64,000 bases of DNA, from positions 151,812 through 215,811 of the forward strand of contig NZ_SDDX01000004.1 of assembly GCF_004115925.1 (NCBI RefSeq), in the 5' to 3' direction. The translations under genes were made by a program, and so were the position numbers. Each line of letters opens with the position of its first letter. The first letter of the stretch is position 1. The notes under the pieces are model-generated. The model did no database searches. It saw only the letters and a list, made by a program, of their open reading frames with translations, and was not told the origin of the DNA. Origin of the DNA: Lelliottia nimipressuralis (GTDB lineage: Bacteria > Pseudomonadota > Gammaproteobacteria > Enterobacterales > Enterobacteriaceae). This document shows, one piece after another, positions 22,361 to 32,044 of this stretch.

Positions 22361-23176
22361 ATGAAAAAAAATCGCGCTTTTCTAAAATGGGCAGGGGGGA
22401 AATACCCCCTGCTCGACGATATTAATAAACATCTGCCGAAAGGCGAGTGTCTTATCGAGCCCTTCGTGGGTGCCGGGTCGGTGTTCCTGAACACCGACTT
22501 TTCTCGCTATATCCTTGCGGATATAAACAGCGATCTCATTACCCTCTACAACATCGTTAAAACTCAGACAGATGAGTATATCGATGCGGCGCGTCAACTC
22601 TTTACCCCAGAGAACAACAACCCGGACGCCTACTATCAGTACCGCGCCGAGTTCAACCAGAGCACGGATGCGTTCCGTCGCGCGCAGTTGTTCTTGTATC
22701 TGAACCGTCATGGCTACAATGGCCTGTGCCGGTACAACCTGAAGGGTGAATTTAACGTGCCGTTTGGCCGCTACAAGCGTCCCTACTTCCCGCTGGCCGA
22801 GCTGCAGCATTTTGCCGAAAAGGCACAGAAAGCGGAGTTCCATTGCATCTCGTATGAAGAGTGTATGGAAATGGCGAACGCGGACTCCGTGGTTTATTGC
22901 GATCCGCCTTACGCCCCGCTCTCGGCCACGGCGAATTTTACCGCCTATCACACCAACAGCTTCAGCCCGAAAGAGCAGGCTCATCTGGCTGAAATGGCGG
23001 AAAAGCTGGTCAGTAAGCAAATCACGGTGTTAATTTCGAACCATGACACGCCTGATACTCGCGAGTGGTACAAAGCGGCGAACGATCGTATTCAGCTTAA
23101 AGTGCGGCGCAGTATCAGCAGCAACGGTGGCACACGTAAAAAGGTGGACGAACTGCTGGCTCTTTATCGACCCTGA
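22361..23176 (+). CDS. dam: DNA adenine methylase (GATC)
   Basis: Methylates the adenine of GATC; used in mismatch repair, SeqA control of replication and gene regulation. It has 271 residues against 278 in E. coli, shorter at the C-terminus. AdoMet motif IEPFVGAGSVFLN (32-44), catalytic DPPY at 181-184, and the DNA-recognition segment with LNRHGYNGLCRYN are intact. Confidence 0.97.
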   Translation: MKKNRAFLKWAGGKYPLLDDINKHLPKGECLIEPFVGAGSVFLNTDFSRYILADINSDLITLYNIVKTQTDEYIDAARQLFTPENNNPDAYYQYRAEFNQSTDAFRRAQLFLYLNRHGYNGLCRYNLKGEFNVPFGRYKRPYFPLAELQHFAEKAQKAEFHCISYEECMEMANADSVVYCDPPYAPLSATANFTAYHTNSFSPKEQAHLAEMAEKLVSKQITVLISNHDTPDTREWYKAANDRIQLKVRRSISSNGGTRKKVDELLALYRP

Positions 23177-23217
23177 GCCGTTTCGCCCGCCGGTAACTAC
23201 ATTTCAAGGAGATGCGG

Positions 23218-23895
23218 ATGAAACAGTTTTTGATTGCTCCCTCAATTCTGTCAGCCGATTTCGCCCGCCTGGGTGAAGATACGGCCAACGCCTTAGCCGC
23301 CGGTGCGGATGTGGTCCATTTCGACGTTATGGACAACCACTACGTGCCGAACCTGACCATTGGCCCGATGGTTCTGAAAGCGCTGCGTAACTACGGCATC
23401 ACCGCCCCGATTGACGTTCACCTGATGGTGAAACCGGTCGATCGCATTGTGCCGGATTTTGCCGCCGCAGGGGCCAGCATCATTACCTTCCATCCCGAAG
23501 CCTCCGAGCATGTCGATCGCACGCTGCAGCTGATTAAAGAAAACGGCTGCAAAGCGGGCCTGGTGTTTAACCCGGCAACCCCGCTCAGCTACCTTGATTA
23601 CGTCATGGATAAGCTGGATGTGATCCTGCTGATGTCCGTTAACCCAGGCTTTGGCGGCCAGTCCTTTATCCCGCAAACGCTGGATAAACTGCGCGAAGTG
23701 CGCCGTCGTATTGATGAGTCTGGCTATGATATCCGCCTGGAAGTGGACGGCGGCGTGAAGGTCAACAACATCGGCGAAATCGCGGCGGCGGGTGCGGATA
23801 TGTTCGTTGCCGGCTCGGCGATTTTCGACCAACCGGATTACAAAAAAGTCATTGAAGAAATGCGCGCTGAACTGGCAAAGGTAAGTCATGGATAA
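23218..23895 (+). CDS. rpe: Ribulose-phosphate 3-epimerase
   Basis: Interconverts ribulose 5-phosphate and xylulose 5-phosphate in the pentose phosphate pathway. It has 225 residues, a TIM barrel with [29 protein letters not shown], the catalytic histidine of [18 protein letters not shown] and LEVDGGV. The ATG at 23218 was chosen: it sits 6 bases after AAGGAG, while the in-frame ATG at 23212 abuts it. It overlaps gph by 8 bases. Confidence 0.98.
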   Translation: MKQFLIAPSILSADFARLGEDTANALAAGADVVHFDVMDNHYVPNLTIGPMVLKALRNYGITAPIDVHLMVKPVDRIVPDFAAAGASIITFHPEASEHVDRTLQLIKENGCKAGLVFNPATPLSYLDYVMDKLDVILLMSVNPGFGGQSFIPQTLDKLREVRRRIDESGYDIRLEVDGGVKVNNIGEIAAAGADMFVAGSAIFDQPDYKKVIEEMRAELAKVSHG

Positions 23896-24649
23896 GTTGA
23901 AGGCAATTCGGGGCGTCGCGTTCGACCTCGATGGCACGCTGGTCGACAGCGCACCAGGTTTAACCAGCGCCGTGGATCAGGCGCTCTATGCGCTCGAGCT
24001 GCCGATGGCAGGCGAAGATCGCGTAGTAACCTGGATCGGTAACGGCGCAGACGTGCTGATGGAACGTGCCCTGACATGGGCGCGCCAGGAGCGTGCGATT
24101 CAGCGTGCCGCGCAGGGTAAACCCGGCGTTGATCACTCGGATATCCCCCAAGACGAACAGTTACGCGTCCTGCGTAAACTCTTCAATCGTTACTATGAAG
24201 AGACGGTGGAAGAGGGCAGCTTCCTGTTCCCGGACGTGGTGGAAACCCTTAGCGCGCTGCATTCTAACGGCCTGCCGCTGGCGCTGGTGACCAACAAGCC
24301 GACGCCGTTTGTCGCTCCGCTGCTTGAAGCGCTGGGCATCGCGAAGTATTTCTCCGTGATCGTCGGCGGTGATGACGTACAAAACAAAAAGCCACATCCT
24401 GAGCCGATATTACTGGTGGCAGGAAAACTGTCGTTATCGCCTGAACAGCTGCTCTTTGTCGGCGATTCGCGCAATGATATTCTGGCGGCCAAATCGGCAG
24501 GATCCCCCTCTGTCGGCCTAACCTATGGCTACAACTACGGTGAAGCCATTACGCTGAGTGAGCCGGACGTGGTGTTCGATCACTTCAAAGATTTACTGCC
24601 CGCACTCGGGCTTTCACACAGTGAACATCAGGAATCGAAAAATGACTAA
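23888..24649 (+). CDS. gph: Phosphoglycolate phosphatase
   Basis: HAD phosphatase that removes 2-phosphoglycolate, arising for example from repair of oxidised DNA ends. It has 253 residues. Motif [14 protein letters not shown] with D13, a cap domain, motif II LVTNKP, motif III KPHPEP and motif [11 protein letters not shown] are intact. It overlaps rpe by 8 bases and trpS by 8 bases, suggesting tight coupling. Confidence 0.97.
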   Translation: MDKLKAIRGVAFDLDGTLVDSAPGLTSAVDQALYALELPMAGEDRVVTWIGNGADVLMERALTWARQERAIQRAAQGKPGVDHSDIPQDEQLRVLRKLFNRYYEETVEEGSFLFPDVVETLSALHSNGLPLALVTNKPTPFVAPLLEALGIAKYFSVIVGGDDVQNKKPHPEPILLVAGKLSLSPEQLLFVGDSRNDILAAKSAGSPSVGLTYGYNYGEAITLSEPDVVFDHFKDLLPALGLSHSEHQESKND

Positions 24650-25646
24650 GCCCATCGTATTTAGTGGCGCACAGCCTTCAGGTGAATTGACCATTGGTAA
24701 CTACATGGGTGCGTTACGTCAGTGGGTCAACATGCAGGATGATTATCACTGCATCTACTGCATCGTGGATTTACACGCGATTACCGCGCGTCAGGATCCA
24801 GAAAAACTGCGTAAAGCGACGCTGGATACGCTGGCGATGTACCTGGCCTGTGGCATCGATCCTGAGAAAAGCACCATCTTCGTGCAGTCTCACGTGCCAG
24901 AACACGCACAGCTCGGCTGGGCGCTGAACTGCTACACCTATTTCGGTGAACTGAGCCGCATGACCCAGTTCAAAGACAAATCTGCGCGCTACTCCGAAAA
25001 CATTAACGCCGGTCTGTTTGACTATCCGGTGCTGATGGCAGCAGATATTCTGCTGTACCAGACTAACCAGGTCCCGGTCGGTGAAGACCAGAAACAGCAT
25101 CTGGAGCTTAGCCGTGATATCGCCCAGCGCTTCAATGCCATTTATGGTGATGTCTTCAAAGTACCAGAGCCGTTCATTCCGAAATCCGGCGCGCGCGTGA
25201 TGTCTCTGCTTGAGCCGACCAAGAAGATGTCCAAGTCCGACGATAACCGCAATAACGTGATCGGCCTGCTGGAAGATCCGAAAGCGGTGGTTAAGAAGCT
25301 TAAGCGTGCAGTGACCGACTCCGACGAGCCGCCTGTTGTTCGCTACGACGTGCAGAACAAAGCGGGCGTATCAAACCTGCTGGATATTCTCTCCGGGGTG
25401 ACCGGTCAGAGCATCCCTGAGCTTGAGCAGCATTTCGAAGGCAAAATGTATGGTCACCTGAAAGGGGAAGTGGCTGAGGCGGTTTCCGGCATGCTGACTG
25501 ACCTGCAGGAGCGTTATCACCGTTTCCGCAACGACGAAGCGTTCCTGAACAACGTGATGCGCGACGGTGCTGACAAAGCCAGCGCCCGTGCGTCTGAAAC
25601 CCTGAAAGCGGTGTATGACGCGATTGGGTTTGTGGGTAAGCCGTAA
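24642..25646 (+). CDS. trpS: Tryptophanyl-tRNA synthetase
   Basis: Charges tRNA-Trp. It has 334 residues, class I synthetase with [14 protein letters not shown] (HIGH-equivalent TIGN) and the KMSKS loop ([10 protein letters not shown]). The start MTKPIVFSG overlaps the gph stop; an in-frame ATG at 24558 inside gph was rejected. Last gene of the superoperon, followed by a strong terminator. Confidence 0.98.
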   Translation: MTKPIVFSGAQPSGELTIGNYMGALRQWVNMQDDYHCIYCIVDLHAITARQDPEKLRKATLDTLAMYLACGIDPEKSTIFVQSHVPEHAQLGWALNCYTYFGELSRMTQFKDKSARYSENINAGLFDYPVLMAADILLYQTNQVPVGEDQKQHLELSRDIAQRFNAIYGDVFKVPEPFIPKSGARVMSLLEPTKKMSKSDDNRNNVIGLLEDPKAVVKKLKRAVTDSDEPPVVRYDVQNKAGVSNLLDILSGVTGQSIPELEQHFEGKMYGHLKGEVAEAVSGMLTDLQERYHRFRNDEAFLNNVMRDGADKASARASETLKAVYDAIGFVGKP

Positions 25647-25652
25647 GCCGTT

Positions 25653-25698
25653 GCCGGGTGGTTTGACGTAGACCGGGAAAGCGCGAGCGCTACCCGGC
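25653..25698. repeat. REP-like element after trpS
   Basis: GCCGGGT (25653-25659) and ACCCGGC (25692-25698) form the arms of a roughly 46-base imperfect palindrome directly after trpS, the same core as at 5780-5805. Confidence 0.65.
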
Positions 25699-25720
25699 GA
25701 AGCAACCGCTCTGCACCCAT

Positions 25721-25749
25721 AAAAAAACCGGGATATTCCCGGTTTTTTT
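25721..25749. terminator. Bidirectional terminator trpS/yhfL
   Basis: AAAAAAACCGGGA (25721-25733), loop TAT, TCCCGGTTTTTTT (25737-25749). A perfect symmetrical stem with A and T tracts, suited to stop both trpS and the convergent yhfL. Confidence 0.9.
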
Positions 25750-25764
25750 GTGCCTGAAAAAGAC

Positions 25765-25938
25765 TTACGGCTGTTCTGCCGCCGGGCCGCAGCCGCCGAT
25801 CATTTTCGAAATCGAGATCGCAGGGTGCAGGAAGTAATCATAGCCGCAGTTGTTTTTGGTGTTTTGTACGTGACCCGTACACGCCGTCAGGGTAGATAAC
25901 AAGCCAACTAACACAGCCGCTTTTGCCAGTTTAAACAT
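25765..25938 (-). CDS. yhfL: YhfL, small lipoprotein
   Basis: 57-residue lipoprotein starting MFKLAKAAVLVGLLSTLTAC, with a lipobox LTAC whose cysteine is residue 20. The mature part is short (37 residues) and Cys/Gly-bearing (NNCGYDYFLHPAISISK, IGGCGP). It matches E. coli YhfL along its length. Function unknown. AAGG lies 6-9 bases upstream of the ATG. In E. coli K-12 yhfL also neighbours cysG, but the frl and yhfS-Z genes then separate it from trpS; here they are absent. Confidence 0.88.
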   Translation of the reverse strand: MFKLAKAAVLVGLLSTLTACTGHVQNTKNNCGYDYFLHPAISISKMIGGCGPAAEQP

Positions 25939-26091
25939 ACACTTTCCTTGTAATGGAGCCGTACTTTTGGATGTAAAATGAGGGAATTAATGTAAAAGAT
26001 TCCATTTCGCAGGCGGTATGTTATCGGCAGGTGCCAGGCGGGAGTAGTCCGGTTAAAGACTACTCCCTGAAGTGTGAATATGCGGGGGTGA

Positions 26092-27465
26092 TTAATGGTT
26101 AGAGAACCAGTTCAGCTTTTCGCGCAGTTCGACCACGCGGCCGACAACGATCAGCGCCGGGCTTTCCACCTGCTGCGCCAGTTCACCCAGTTGAGTCAGA
26201 ACGCCGCTCACCACGCGTTGCGTAATGGCAGTACCGTTTTCCACCAGCGCCACCGGCATATCCTCCGGCATACCGTGTTCCAGCAGTTTTTCCTGAATAG
26301 TGGCCGCCTGGTTTAGCCCCATGTAGAACACCAGCGTCTGTTTCTCTGCGGCCAGGTTATGCCAGTCCAGCTCGCTGCCAGTTTTCAGGTGGCCCGTCAC
26401 CAGGCGCACGCTCTGGGCGTAATCGCGATGAGTCAGCGGAATACCGGAGTAGGCCGAGCAGCCAGACGCTGCCGTAATTCCCGGTACAACCGAGAACGGA
26501 ATACCCGCATTGCAGAGCGTTTCTAGCTCTTCACCGCCGCGGCCAAAGATAAACGGATCGCCGCCCTTCAGGCGCACCACGCGTTTTCCTTTTTGCGCTT
26601 CGCGCAGCAGAATCTGGTTAATCTCTTCCTGCGGCACGCAGTGATACCCGGCGCGTTTACCCACGAATACCCGGTCAGCGTCGCGGCGCACCAGATTCAT
26701 GATGTCATCAGAGACCAGACGATCGTAAACCACGATATCCGCCTGCTGGATCTGCTGCAGCCCTTTCAGGGTCAATAGCCCCGCGTCACCCGGCCCTGCG
26801 CCAACCAGCACCACTTCACCGCGATGGTCCAGCGGCTCGGTCAGCAGGCGTTCGGTGGTCTCGGTAATGGCTTTCTGATCCTGATTCGCCAGCGACTGCG
26901 CCAGGCGATCGTTTACAAAGAATTTTTCCCAGAAGCGACGGCGCTCGCCAACGGTGGCGAAGGTTTTCTTCACTCGCGAGCGGAGTTGCCCCGCGTAGTG
27001 CGCCACCTGACCAAGATGCTGAGGCAGTATCGCTTCCAGTTTCTCACGCAGCAAACGCGCCAGCACCGGAGAGGTGCCGCCGGACGACACCGCCACCATC
27101 AGCGGCGAGCGGTCGATAATCGACGGCATAATAAAACTGGCTTCTTTTGGCGCGTCGACCACATTGCAGAAAATACGGCGGGTTTCACAGGCGTCGCTGA
27201 CGCGCTGGTTCACTTCGTCGTTATCTGTAGCGGCAATGGTCAGCCAGCAGGTGTCGAGCAGCGCTTCGTCGAATTCGCCTTCGACCAGTGTCAGCATGCC
27301 TTCCTGCGCCCATACGTTAAACTGCGGGTCAAAGGCGAGGGCATTCACCGTCAGTCGGGCACCCGCTTCTAACAGGAGACGCGCTTTGCGTTCAGCGACA
27401 TCGCCACCGCCCACCAGCAGGCAGTCGCGATGGCGTAATTGACAGAAAATCGGCAGGTGATCCAC
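26092..27465 (-). CDS. cysG: Siroheme synthase CysG
   Basis: Trifunctional enzyme: the C-terminal SUMT domain (about 216-457, [32 protein letters not shown]) methylates uroporphyrinogen III; the N-terminal domain (1-about 202, [16 protein letters not shown]) oxidises precorrin-2 with NAD and inserts iron. Product siroheme serves NirB and sulfite reductase. It has 457 residues from the GTG at 27465 ([11 protein letters not shown]), the E. coli length; GAGGT lies upstream. A reading extended to 27561 was rejected. It follows nirD by 152 bases; nirC is not there. Confidence 0.97.
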   Translation of the reverse strand: MDHLPIFCQLRHRDCLLVGGGDVAERKARLLLEAGARLTVNALAFDPQFNVWAQEGMLTLVEGEFDEALLDTCWLTIAATDNDEVNQRVSDACETRRIFCNVVDAPKEASFIMPSIIDRSPLMVAVSSGGTSPVLARLLREKLEAILPQHLGQVAHYAGQLRSRVKKTFATVGERRRFWEKFFVNDRLAQSLANQDQKAITETTERLLTEPLDHRGEVVLVGAGPGDAGLLTLKGLQQIQQADIVVYDRLVSDDIMNLVRRDADRVFVGKRAGYHCVPQEEINQILLREAQKGKRVVRLKGGDPFIFGRGGEELETLCNAGIPFSVVPGITAASGCSAYSGIPLTHRDYAQSVRLVTGHLKTGSELDWHNLAAEKQTLVFYMGLNQAATIQEKLLEHGMPEDMPVALVENGTAITQRVVSGVLTQLGELAQQVESPALIVVGRVVELREKLNWFSNH

Positions 27466-27588
27466 GACATTACCTCTTAAGAGTGGGCTTTCGCCTGAAC
27501 AGTTGCGATGGTTTACGGAGTCGGATGCTCCGCTTTGCGAGTAGCATACCCGTAACGACAAGCGTCATACAGAAAACATGTGAAACGC

Positions 27589-27611
27589 ACGGGAGGCATT
27601 GCGCCTCCCGT
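27589..27611 (-). promoter_or_regulatory. Hairpin between nirD and cysG
   Basis: ACGGGAGGC and GCCTCCCGT form a 9-bp perfect stem with a 5-base loop, starting 7 bases past the nirD stop. Only scattered T residues follow on the minus strand, so it may be a partial terminator or a processing/stability element separating nirBD from cysG. Confidence 0.55.
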
Positions 27612-27617
27612 TCTGGT

Positions 27618-27944
27618 TTAGCCTTTCAGCTGCACATTGCCGTCTTTAACGCGGACGTCGTAGTGCTTCACAGAGTGACTTTCATCTTCCATACAGTGCC
27701 CGTCCGTTAAGCGGAAACGCTGTTTTTTCAGCGGGCTGGCGACCCACAGCTCGCCCTGGTGTTCAGCAATCAGGCCGCGAGACAACACGCTGGCCTCAAA
27801 GAACGGATCGATATTGCTGATCGCGAAGAGCTGTTCATCGTGGCGCGGGCGGAAGATCGCCACATGCTCGTTGCCCAGCAGCGCACAGACGCCGGTTGCC
27901 GGAATGATGTCGTCGATTTTGCAGATGTTTACCCACTGGCTCAT
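27618..27944 (-). CDS. nirD: Nitrite reductase small subunit
   Basis: Small subunit of cytoplasmic NADH-dependent nitrite reductase. It has 108 residues with a Rieske-like fold (VCALLGNEHVAIFRP, LWVASPLKKQRFRLTDGHCM) but lacks a full set of Rieske cluster ligands, as is normal for enterobacterial NirD. The start overlaps the nirB stop by 4 bases. Confidence 0.97.
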   Translation of the reverse strand: MSQWVNICKIDDIIPATGVCALLGNEHVAIFRPRHDEQLFAISNIDPFFEASVLSRGLIAEHQGELWVASPLKKQRFRLTDGHCMEDESHSVKHYDVRVKDGNVQLKG

Positions 27945-30484
27945 ACGTTTTCCTCCACCAGAGTCACCGGAATGCGCTCGTATGGCGTTGCCGGACGGTG
28001 CTGCTCGCGCTCAGGAACAACCTGTACGTTCGGATCGCGCTGGGTGCTGTTGATAAAGTGTTTGAAGCGAACCTGCGCGGCTGGCGTGTTGACGGTTTCT
28101 GTCCACTCGCAAATGACGGCCTCGCGCAGGCGGGAAATCTCTTCTTCCAGATGCTCGTTCAGGCCAAGTTTATCGTCGATGATCACCGATTTCAGATATT
28201 CGATGCCGCCTTCCAGGTTATCGAGCCAGGAGGCGGTACGGGTCAGTTTGTCGGCGGTACGAATGTAGAACATCATGAAGCGGTCGAGATACTTGAGCAG
28301 GGTTTCGCGATCGAGATCGGCCGCCAGCAGGTCGGCGTGACGCGGCTTCATCCCGCCGTTACCGCATACGTACAGGTTCCAGCCTTTTTCGGTGGCGATA
28401 ATCCCCACGTCTTTACCCTGCGCTTCCGCACATTCGCGGGTACAGCCGGAGACGCCAAACTTCATTTTGTGTGGGGTACGGATGCCTTTGTAGCGGTTTT
28501 CCAGCTCAACGCCAAAGCCCACGCTATCGCCCACGCCGTAACGGCACCAGGTGCTGCCGACGCAGGTTTTCGCCATACGCAGCGCTTTGGCATACGCGTG
28601 ACCGGTTTCGAAGCCCGCTTCGATCAACTGACGCCAGATTTCCGGCAGGTCATCTTTCTGCGCGCCAAACAGGCCGATACGCTGGGAACCGGTGATTTTG
28701 GTGTACAGATTAAATTCGCGCGCCACGCGGCCCACCGCCACCAGCCCTTCCGGGGTGATTTCGCCACCGGCGGAACGTGGGATCACGGAGTAGGTCCCGT
28801 CTTTCTGAATGTTCGCCAGGAAGTTGTCGTTGGTGTCCTGCAGCGGCGTGTGCTCTGGCTTCAGGATGTATTCATTCCAGCAGGAGGCCAGCAGTGAACC
28901 GACGGTCGGTTTACAGACTTCGCAGCCGTAGCCCTGACCGTGTTTTTGCAGCAGTTCGTCGAAGGTTTTGATGCCTTCCACGCGGATCAGGTGGTAAATC
29001 TCCTGGCGTGAGTAAGAGAAGTGCTCACACAGGTTGTTGTTCACTTCGATGCCCTGTTTCGCCAGTTCGGCGTTCAGCACCTGGGTGACCAGCGGAATAC
29101 AGCCGCCGCAGCCGGTACCGGCTTTGGTTTCGGCTTTCAGGGCGGCGACGGTGTGGTAGCCTTTGTTGATCGCCGAAATCAGCATGCCTTTGGTCACGTC
29201 GAAGCAGGAGCAAATCTGCGCGCTGTCGGGCAGTTTATCCACGCCGATAGAAGGTTTACCGTTGGAGGCGTGAGCCGGCAGGATCAGCGCGTCCGGGTTT
29301 TCCGGCAGTTCGATGGCGTTCAGGACCAGCTGCAGCAGATTACCGAAATCGCTGGTATCCCCCACCAGCACCGCACCCAGCAGGTTTTTGTTGTCCTGGC
29401 TGACGATCAGGCGTTTGTAGACCTCTTTGCTTTCGTCGAGGTAAACGTAGCTGCGACAGCCTGGTGTGCGACCGTGCGCATCGCCGATCCCGCCGACGTC
29501 CACGCCGAGCAGTTTCAGCTTGGCGCTCATGTCCGCGCCGGTGAAGGCATTTTCGTTACCGAGAATATGGTCAACGGCGACCTGCGCCATTTTGTAGCCA
29601 GGAGCTACCAGACCATACACGCGGTTGTTCCAGCTGGCGCATTCGCCGATGGCGTAAATGTCCGGGTCGGAGGTCTGACAGGCGTCGTTAATCATGATCC
29701 CGCCGCGCTGAGCCACGGCCAGACCGCACTGGGTCGCCATTTTATCGCGCGGGCGGATACCGGTGGAGAAGACGATGAAGTCGACTTCCAGCTCGCTGCC
29801 GTCGGCAAAGCGCATGGTTTTACGCGCTTCGGTGCCTTCCTGAACGATCTCTTTGGTATTTTTGCTGGTGTGAACTTTCACACCCATGCTTTCGATTTTA
29901 CGGCGCAGCTGATCGCCACCCATGTGGTCGAGTTGTTCAGCCATCAGCATCGGGGCAAATTCGATGACGTGGGTTTCGACCCCCAGGTTTTTCAGCGCGC
30001 CTGCCGCTTCGAGGCCCAGCAGACCGCCGCCGACTACCGCACCGCGTTTACTGCGGCGTGCACAGGATTCGATCGCTTTGAGGTCTTCAATGGTACGATA
30101 AACGAAGCAATCCTGCGTTTCCGAGCCTTTGATTGGCGGGATCCACGGGTAAGAGCCAGTCGCCATGATCAACTTATCGTAAAAAACCGTGCGTCCGGCA
30201 CTGGAGTGGATCACTTTTTCCTGGCGGTTGATGGTGATAGCGCGTTCGCCCACCAGCACCTTGACGCCATGCTTCTCGTAGAAACCTTCACGCACCAGCG
30301 AAAGTTCTTCCGCGGTGTGATGAGAGAAGTAGGAAGAGAGGTGTACACGATCGTATGCTTTGCGGGGTTCTTCACAGAAGACGGTAATATCGAACTGGGC
30401 AGCGTCAGCTTTATCAAGGAGATCCTCAATAAAGCGGTGGCCGACCATGCCGTTACCGATAATAGCGAGTCTGACTTTGCTCAT
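27941..30484 (-). CDS. nirB: Nitrite reductase large subunit
   Basis: Reduces nitrite to ammonium with NADH in the anaerobic cytoplasm. It has 847 residues, E. coli length. N-terminal FAD/NAD domains (IGNGMVGHRFIEDL, GAVVGGGLLGLEAAGAL), a BFD-like [2Fe-2S] domain (ICSCFDVTKG, GTGCGGCIP), and C-terminal siroheme/4Fe-4S ligands CVGSTWC (C-x5-C) and CTREC (C-x3-C). All cofactor sites are intact. FNR and NarL/NarP-like sites upstream fit its known nitrate/nitrite and anaerobic induction. Confidence 0.98.
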   Translation of the reverse strand: MSKVRLAIIGNGMVGHRFIEDLLDKADAAQFDITVFCEEPRKAYDRVHLSSYFSHHTAEELSLVREGFYEKHGVKVLVGERAITINRQEKVIHSSAGRTVFYDKLIMATGSYPWIPPIKGSETQDCFVYRTIEDLKAIESCARRSKRGAVVGGGLLGLEAAGALKNLGVETHVIEFAPMLMAEQLDHMGGDQLRRKIESMGVKVHTSKNTKEIVQEGTEARKTMRFADGSELEVDFIVFSTGIRPRDKMATQCGLAVAQRGGIMINDACQTSDPDIYAIGECASWNNRVYGLVAPGYKMAQVAVDHILGNENAFTGADMSAKLKLLGVDVGGIGDAHGRTPGCRSYVYLDESKEVYKRLIVSQDNKNLLGAVLVGDTSDFGNLLQLVLNAIELPENPDALILPAHASNGKPSIGVDKLPDSAQICSCFDVTKGMLISAINKGYHTVAALKAETKAGTGCGGCIPLVTQVLNAELAKQGIEVNNNLCEHFSYSRQEIYHLIRVEGIKTFDELLQKHGQGYGCEVCKPTVGSLLASCWNEYILKPEHTPLQDTNDNFLANIQKDGTYSVIPRSAGGEITPEGLVAVGRVAREFNLYTKITGSQRIGLFGAQKDDLPEIWRQLIEAGFETGHAYAKALRMAKTCVGSTWCRYGVGDSVGFGVELENRYKGIRTPHKMKFGVSGCTRECAEAQGKDVGIIATEKGWNLYVCGNGGMKPRHADLLAADLDRETLLKYLDRFMMFYIRTADKLTRTASWLDNLEGGIEYLKSVIIDDKLGLNEHLEEEISRLREAVICEWTETVNTPAAQVRFKHFINSTQRDPNVQVVPEREQHRPATPYERIPVTLVEENV

Positions 30485-30542
30485 TTTTGCCTCGATTTCT
30501 TTTCTATTACTGCCTACCTTAACGATTCAGCAGGGGCACTTA

Positions 30543-30556
30543 TTGATGCAAATCAA
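30543..30556 (-). promoter_or_regulatory. FNR site of the nirB promoter
   Basis: TTGAT-GCAA-ATCAA is a perfect match to the FNR consensus. If centred at -41.5 as in E. coli nirB, transcription would start near 30508, about 24 bases before the start codon. Confidence 0.88.
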
Positions 30557-30569
30557 ATACGCCTTAACC

Positions 30570-30585
30570 TACCACTTAGTGGGTA
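30570..30585 (-). promoter_or_regulatory. NarL/NarP 7-2-7 site of the nirB promoter
   Basis: TACCACT-TA-GTGGGTA is an inverted heptamer pair matching 12 of 14 positions of the NarL/NarP 7-2-7 consensus. Its centre is exactly 28 bases upstream of the FNR site centre, the spacing of the -41.5 and -69.5 sites at E. coli nirB. Confidence 0.78.
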
Positions 30586-30644
30586 TATTCCTGATTTGTC
30601 AGGATTTTTATAAGTCATGGAAATAGCAAGCTTTTCGCGAGCGT

Positions 30645-30664
30645 CTAATTTATATACAAATTAG
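30645..30664. promoter_or_regulatory. Palindrome upstream of the codA-like gene
   Basis: CTAATTT (30645-30651) and AAATTAG (30658-30664) form a perfect 7-bp inverted repeat with a 6-base spacer, ending 60 bases before the cytosine deaminase start. The layout suits a dimeric repressor or activator; no known regulator was recognised. Confidence 0.35.
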
Positions 30665-30724
30665 GGGGCTAATGATTACGATGACGTACCCCTTAATTTC
30701 AGCCGCATTTTTCGGGAGAAAGGT

Positions 30725-32041
30725 ATGACGACAACACCGCTTTGGCTGGTTCAGAATGTTCGGTTACCTGGCCGGGAAGGGTTATGGCAAATCGGCATTG
30801 AGAATGGCCGTTTTGCAGAGATCACCCCGATGCGCGATGCTCATGACGAAAGTTATGAGGTGCTTAACGCTCGCGGTGGACTGGCGATTCCGCCGTTTAT
30901 CGAGCCTCATATTCATCTGGATACGACGCAAACCGCCGGGGAACCGAGCTGGAACCAGTCGGGGACGCTGTTTGAAGGCATCGAACGCTGGGCCGAACGC
31001 AAGGCGCTGCTCAGCCATGACGATGTCAAAGCCCGCGCGTGGAAAACCCTGAAATGGCAAATCGCCAACGGTATCCAGTTCGTGCGCACCCATGTGGATG
31101 TCTCCGATCCGACTCTTACCGCCCTGAAAGCGATGCTGGAAGTGAAGCAGGAGGTGGCGCCGTGGGTTACGCTGCAAATCGTCGCATTCCCGCAGGAAGG
31201 CATTCTCTCTTATCCCAACGGCGCGGCGCTGCTGGAGGAAGCCTTGAAACTGGGGGCCGATGTGGTCGGGGCGATCCCGCACTTTGAATTTACCCGCGAG
31301 TACGGCGTGGAGTCCTTGCACATCGCCTTCGCGCTGGCGAAAAAATATGACCGCCCGCTGGATATCCACTGCGATGAGATCGACGATGAGCAGTCGCGCT
31401 TCGTCGAAACCGTCGCCATGCTGGCGTACGAGGCGGGCATTGGCCATCGCGTGACCGCCAGCCATACCACGGCGATGCACTCCTACAACGGCGCTTACAC
31501 GTCGCGCCTGTTCCGCTTGCTGAAAATGTCAGACATCAACTTTGTCGCCAATCCGCTGGTGAATATCCATCTGCAAGGGCGTTTTGACGACTATCCGAAA
31601 CGCCGCGGCATCACTCGCGTGAAAGAGCTGCTCGAGGCAGGAATTAACGTCTGCTTCGGTCATGATGACGTCTTTGATCCCTGGTATCCGCTGGGGACGG
31701 GCAATATGTTGCAGGTGCTGCACATGGGGCTGCATGTTTGCCAGATGATGGGCTATCCGCAAATCGACAGCGGGTTAAACCTGATCACGCACAACAGCGC
31801 CAGAACGTTTGGCCTGACGGATTACGGCATCGAAACGGGTCATCCGGCGAACCTGATTATTCTGCCTGCTGAGAGCGGTTTTGAAGCGGTGCGTTGCCAG
31901 GTGCCGGTGCGCTGGTCGATTCGTCAGGGACGGGTGATCGCCACCACACAGCTGGCGCAAACGTGGATACAAACCGATAGCGGGGGAGAGGAAGTGAGTT
32001 TTACCCGAAACAGCCCCTTCGCCGATGGCAAAGGGGCGTAG
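30725..32041 (+). CDS. codA: Cytosine deaminase (CodA family)
   Basis: Metal-dependent amidohydrolase converting cytosine to uracil and ammonia. It has 438 residues and aligns along its whole length with E. coli CodA (427). Metal ligands are present: HIH in [12 protein letters not shown] (62 and 64), HCDEIDDEQ, and the catalytic Asp of [14 protein letters not shown]. The C-terminus has about 11 extra residues. Unlike E. coli codBA, no permease gene is next to it; the neighbours are nirB (divergent) and tsgA (convergent, 3 bases away). It may be a second copy or the sole codA; substrate could also be a modified cytosine. Confidence 0.9.
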   Translation: MTTTPLWLVQNVRLPGREGLWQIGIENGRFAEITPMRDAHDESYEVLNARGGLAIPPFIEPHIHLDTTQTAGEPSWNQSGTLFEGIERWAERKALLSHDDVKARAWKTLKWQIANGIQFVRTHVDVSDPTLTALKAMLEVKQEVAPWVTLQIVAFPQEGILSYPNGAALLEEALKLGADVVGAIPHFEFTREYGVESLHIAFALAKKYDRPLDIHCDEIDDEQSRFVETVAMLAYEAGIGHRVTASHTTAMHSYNGAYTSRLFRLLKMSDINFVANPLVNIHLQGRFDDYPKRRGITRVKELLEAGINVCFGHDDVFDPWYPLGTGNMLQVLHMGLHVCQMMGYPQIDSGLNLITHNSARTFGLTDYGIETGHPANLIILPAESGFEAVRCQVPVRWSIRQGRVIATTQLAQTWIQTDSGGEEVSFTRNSPFADGKGA

Positions 32042-32044
32042 GCA

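Noticed and set aside
29021..30613. Long open reading frame (about 530 codons) on the plus strand opposite nirB
   Set aside because: It mirrors the nirB codons; the reverse strand of GC-rich genes commonly lacks stops. No family resemblance and no ribosome-binding site.
30610..30660. PurR site for the codA-like gene
   Set aside because: The best stretch (GCAAGCTTTTCGC) matches the PurR consensus only partly and lacks symmetry.
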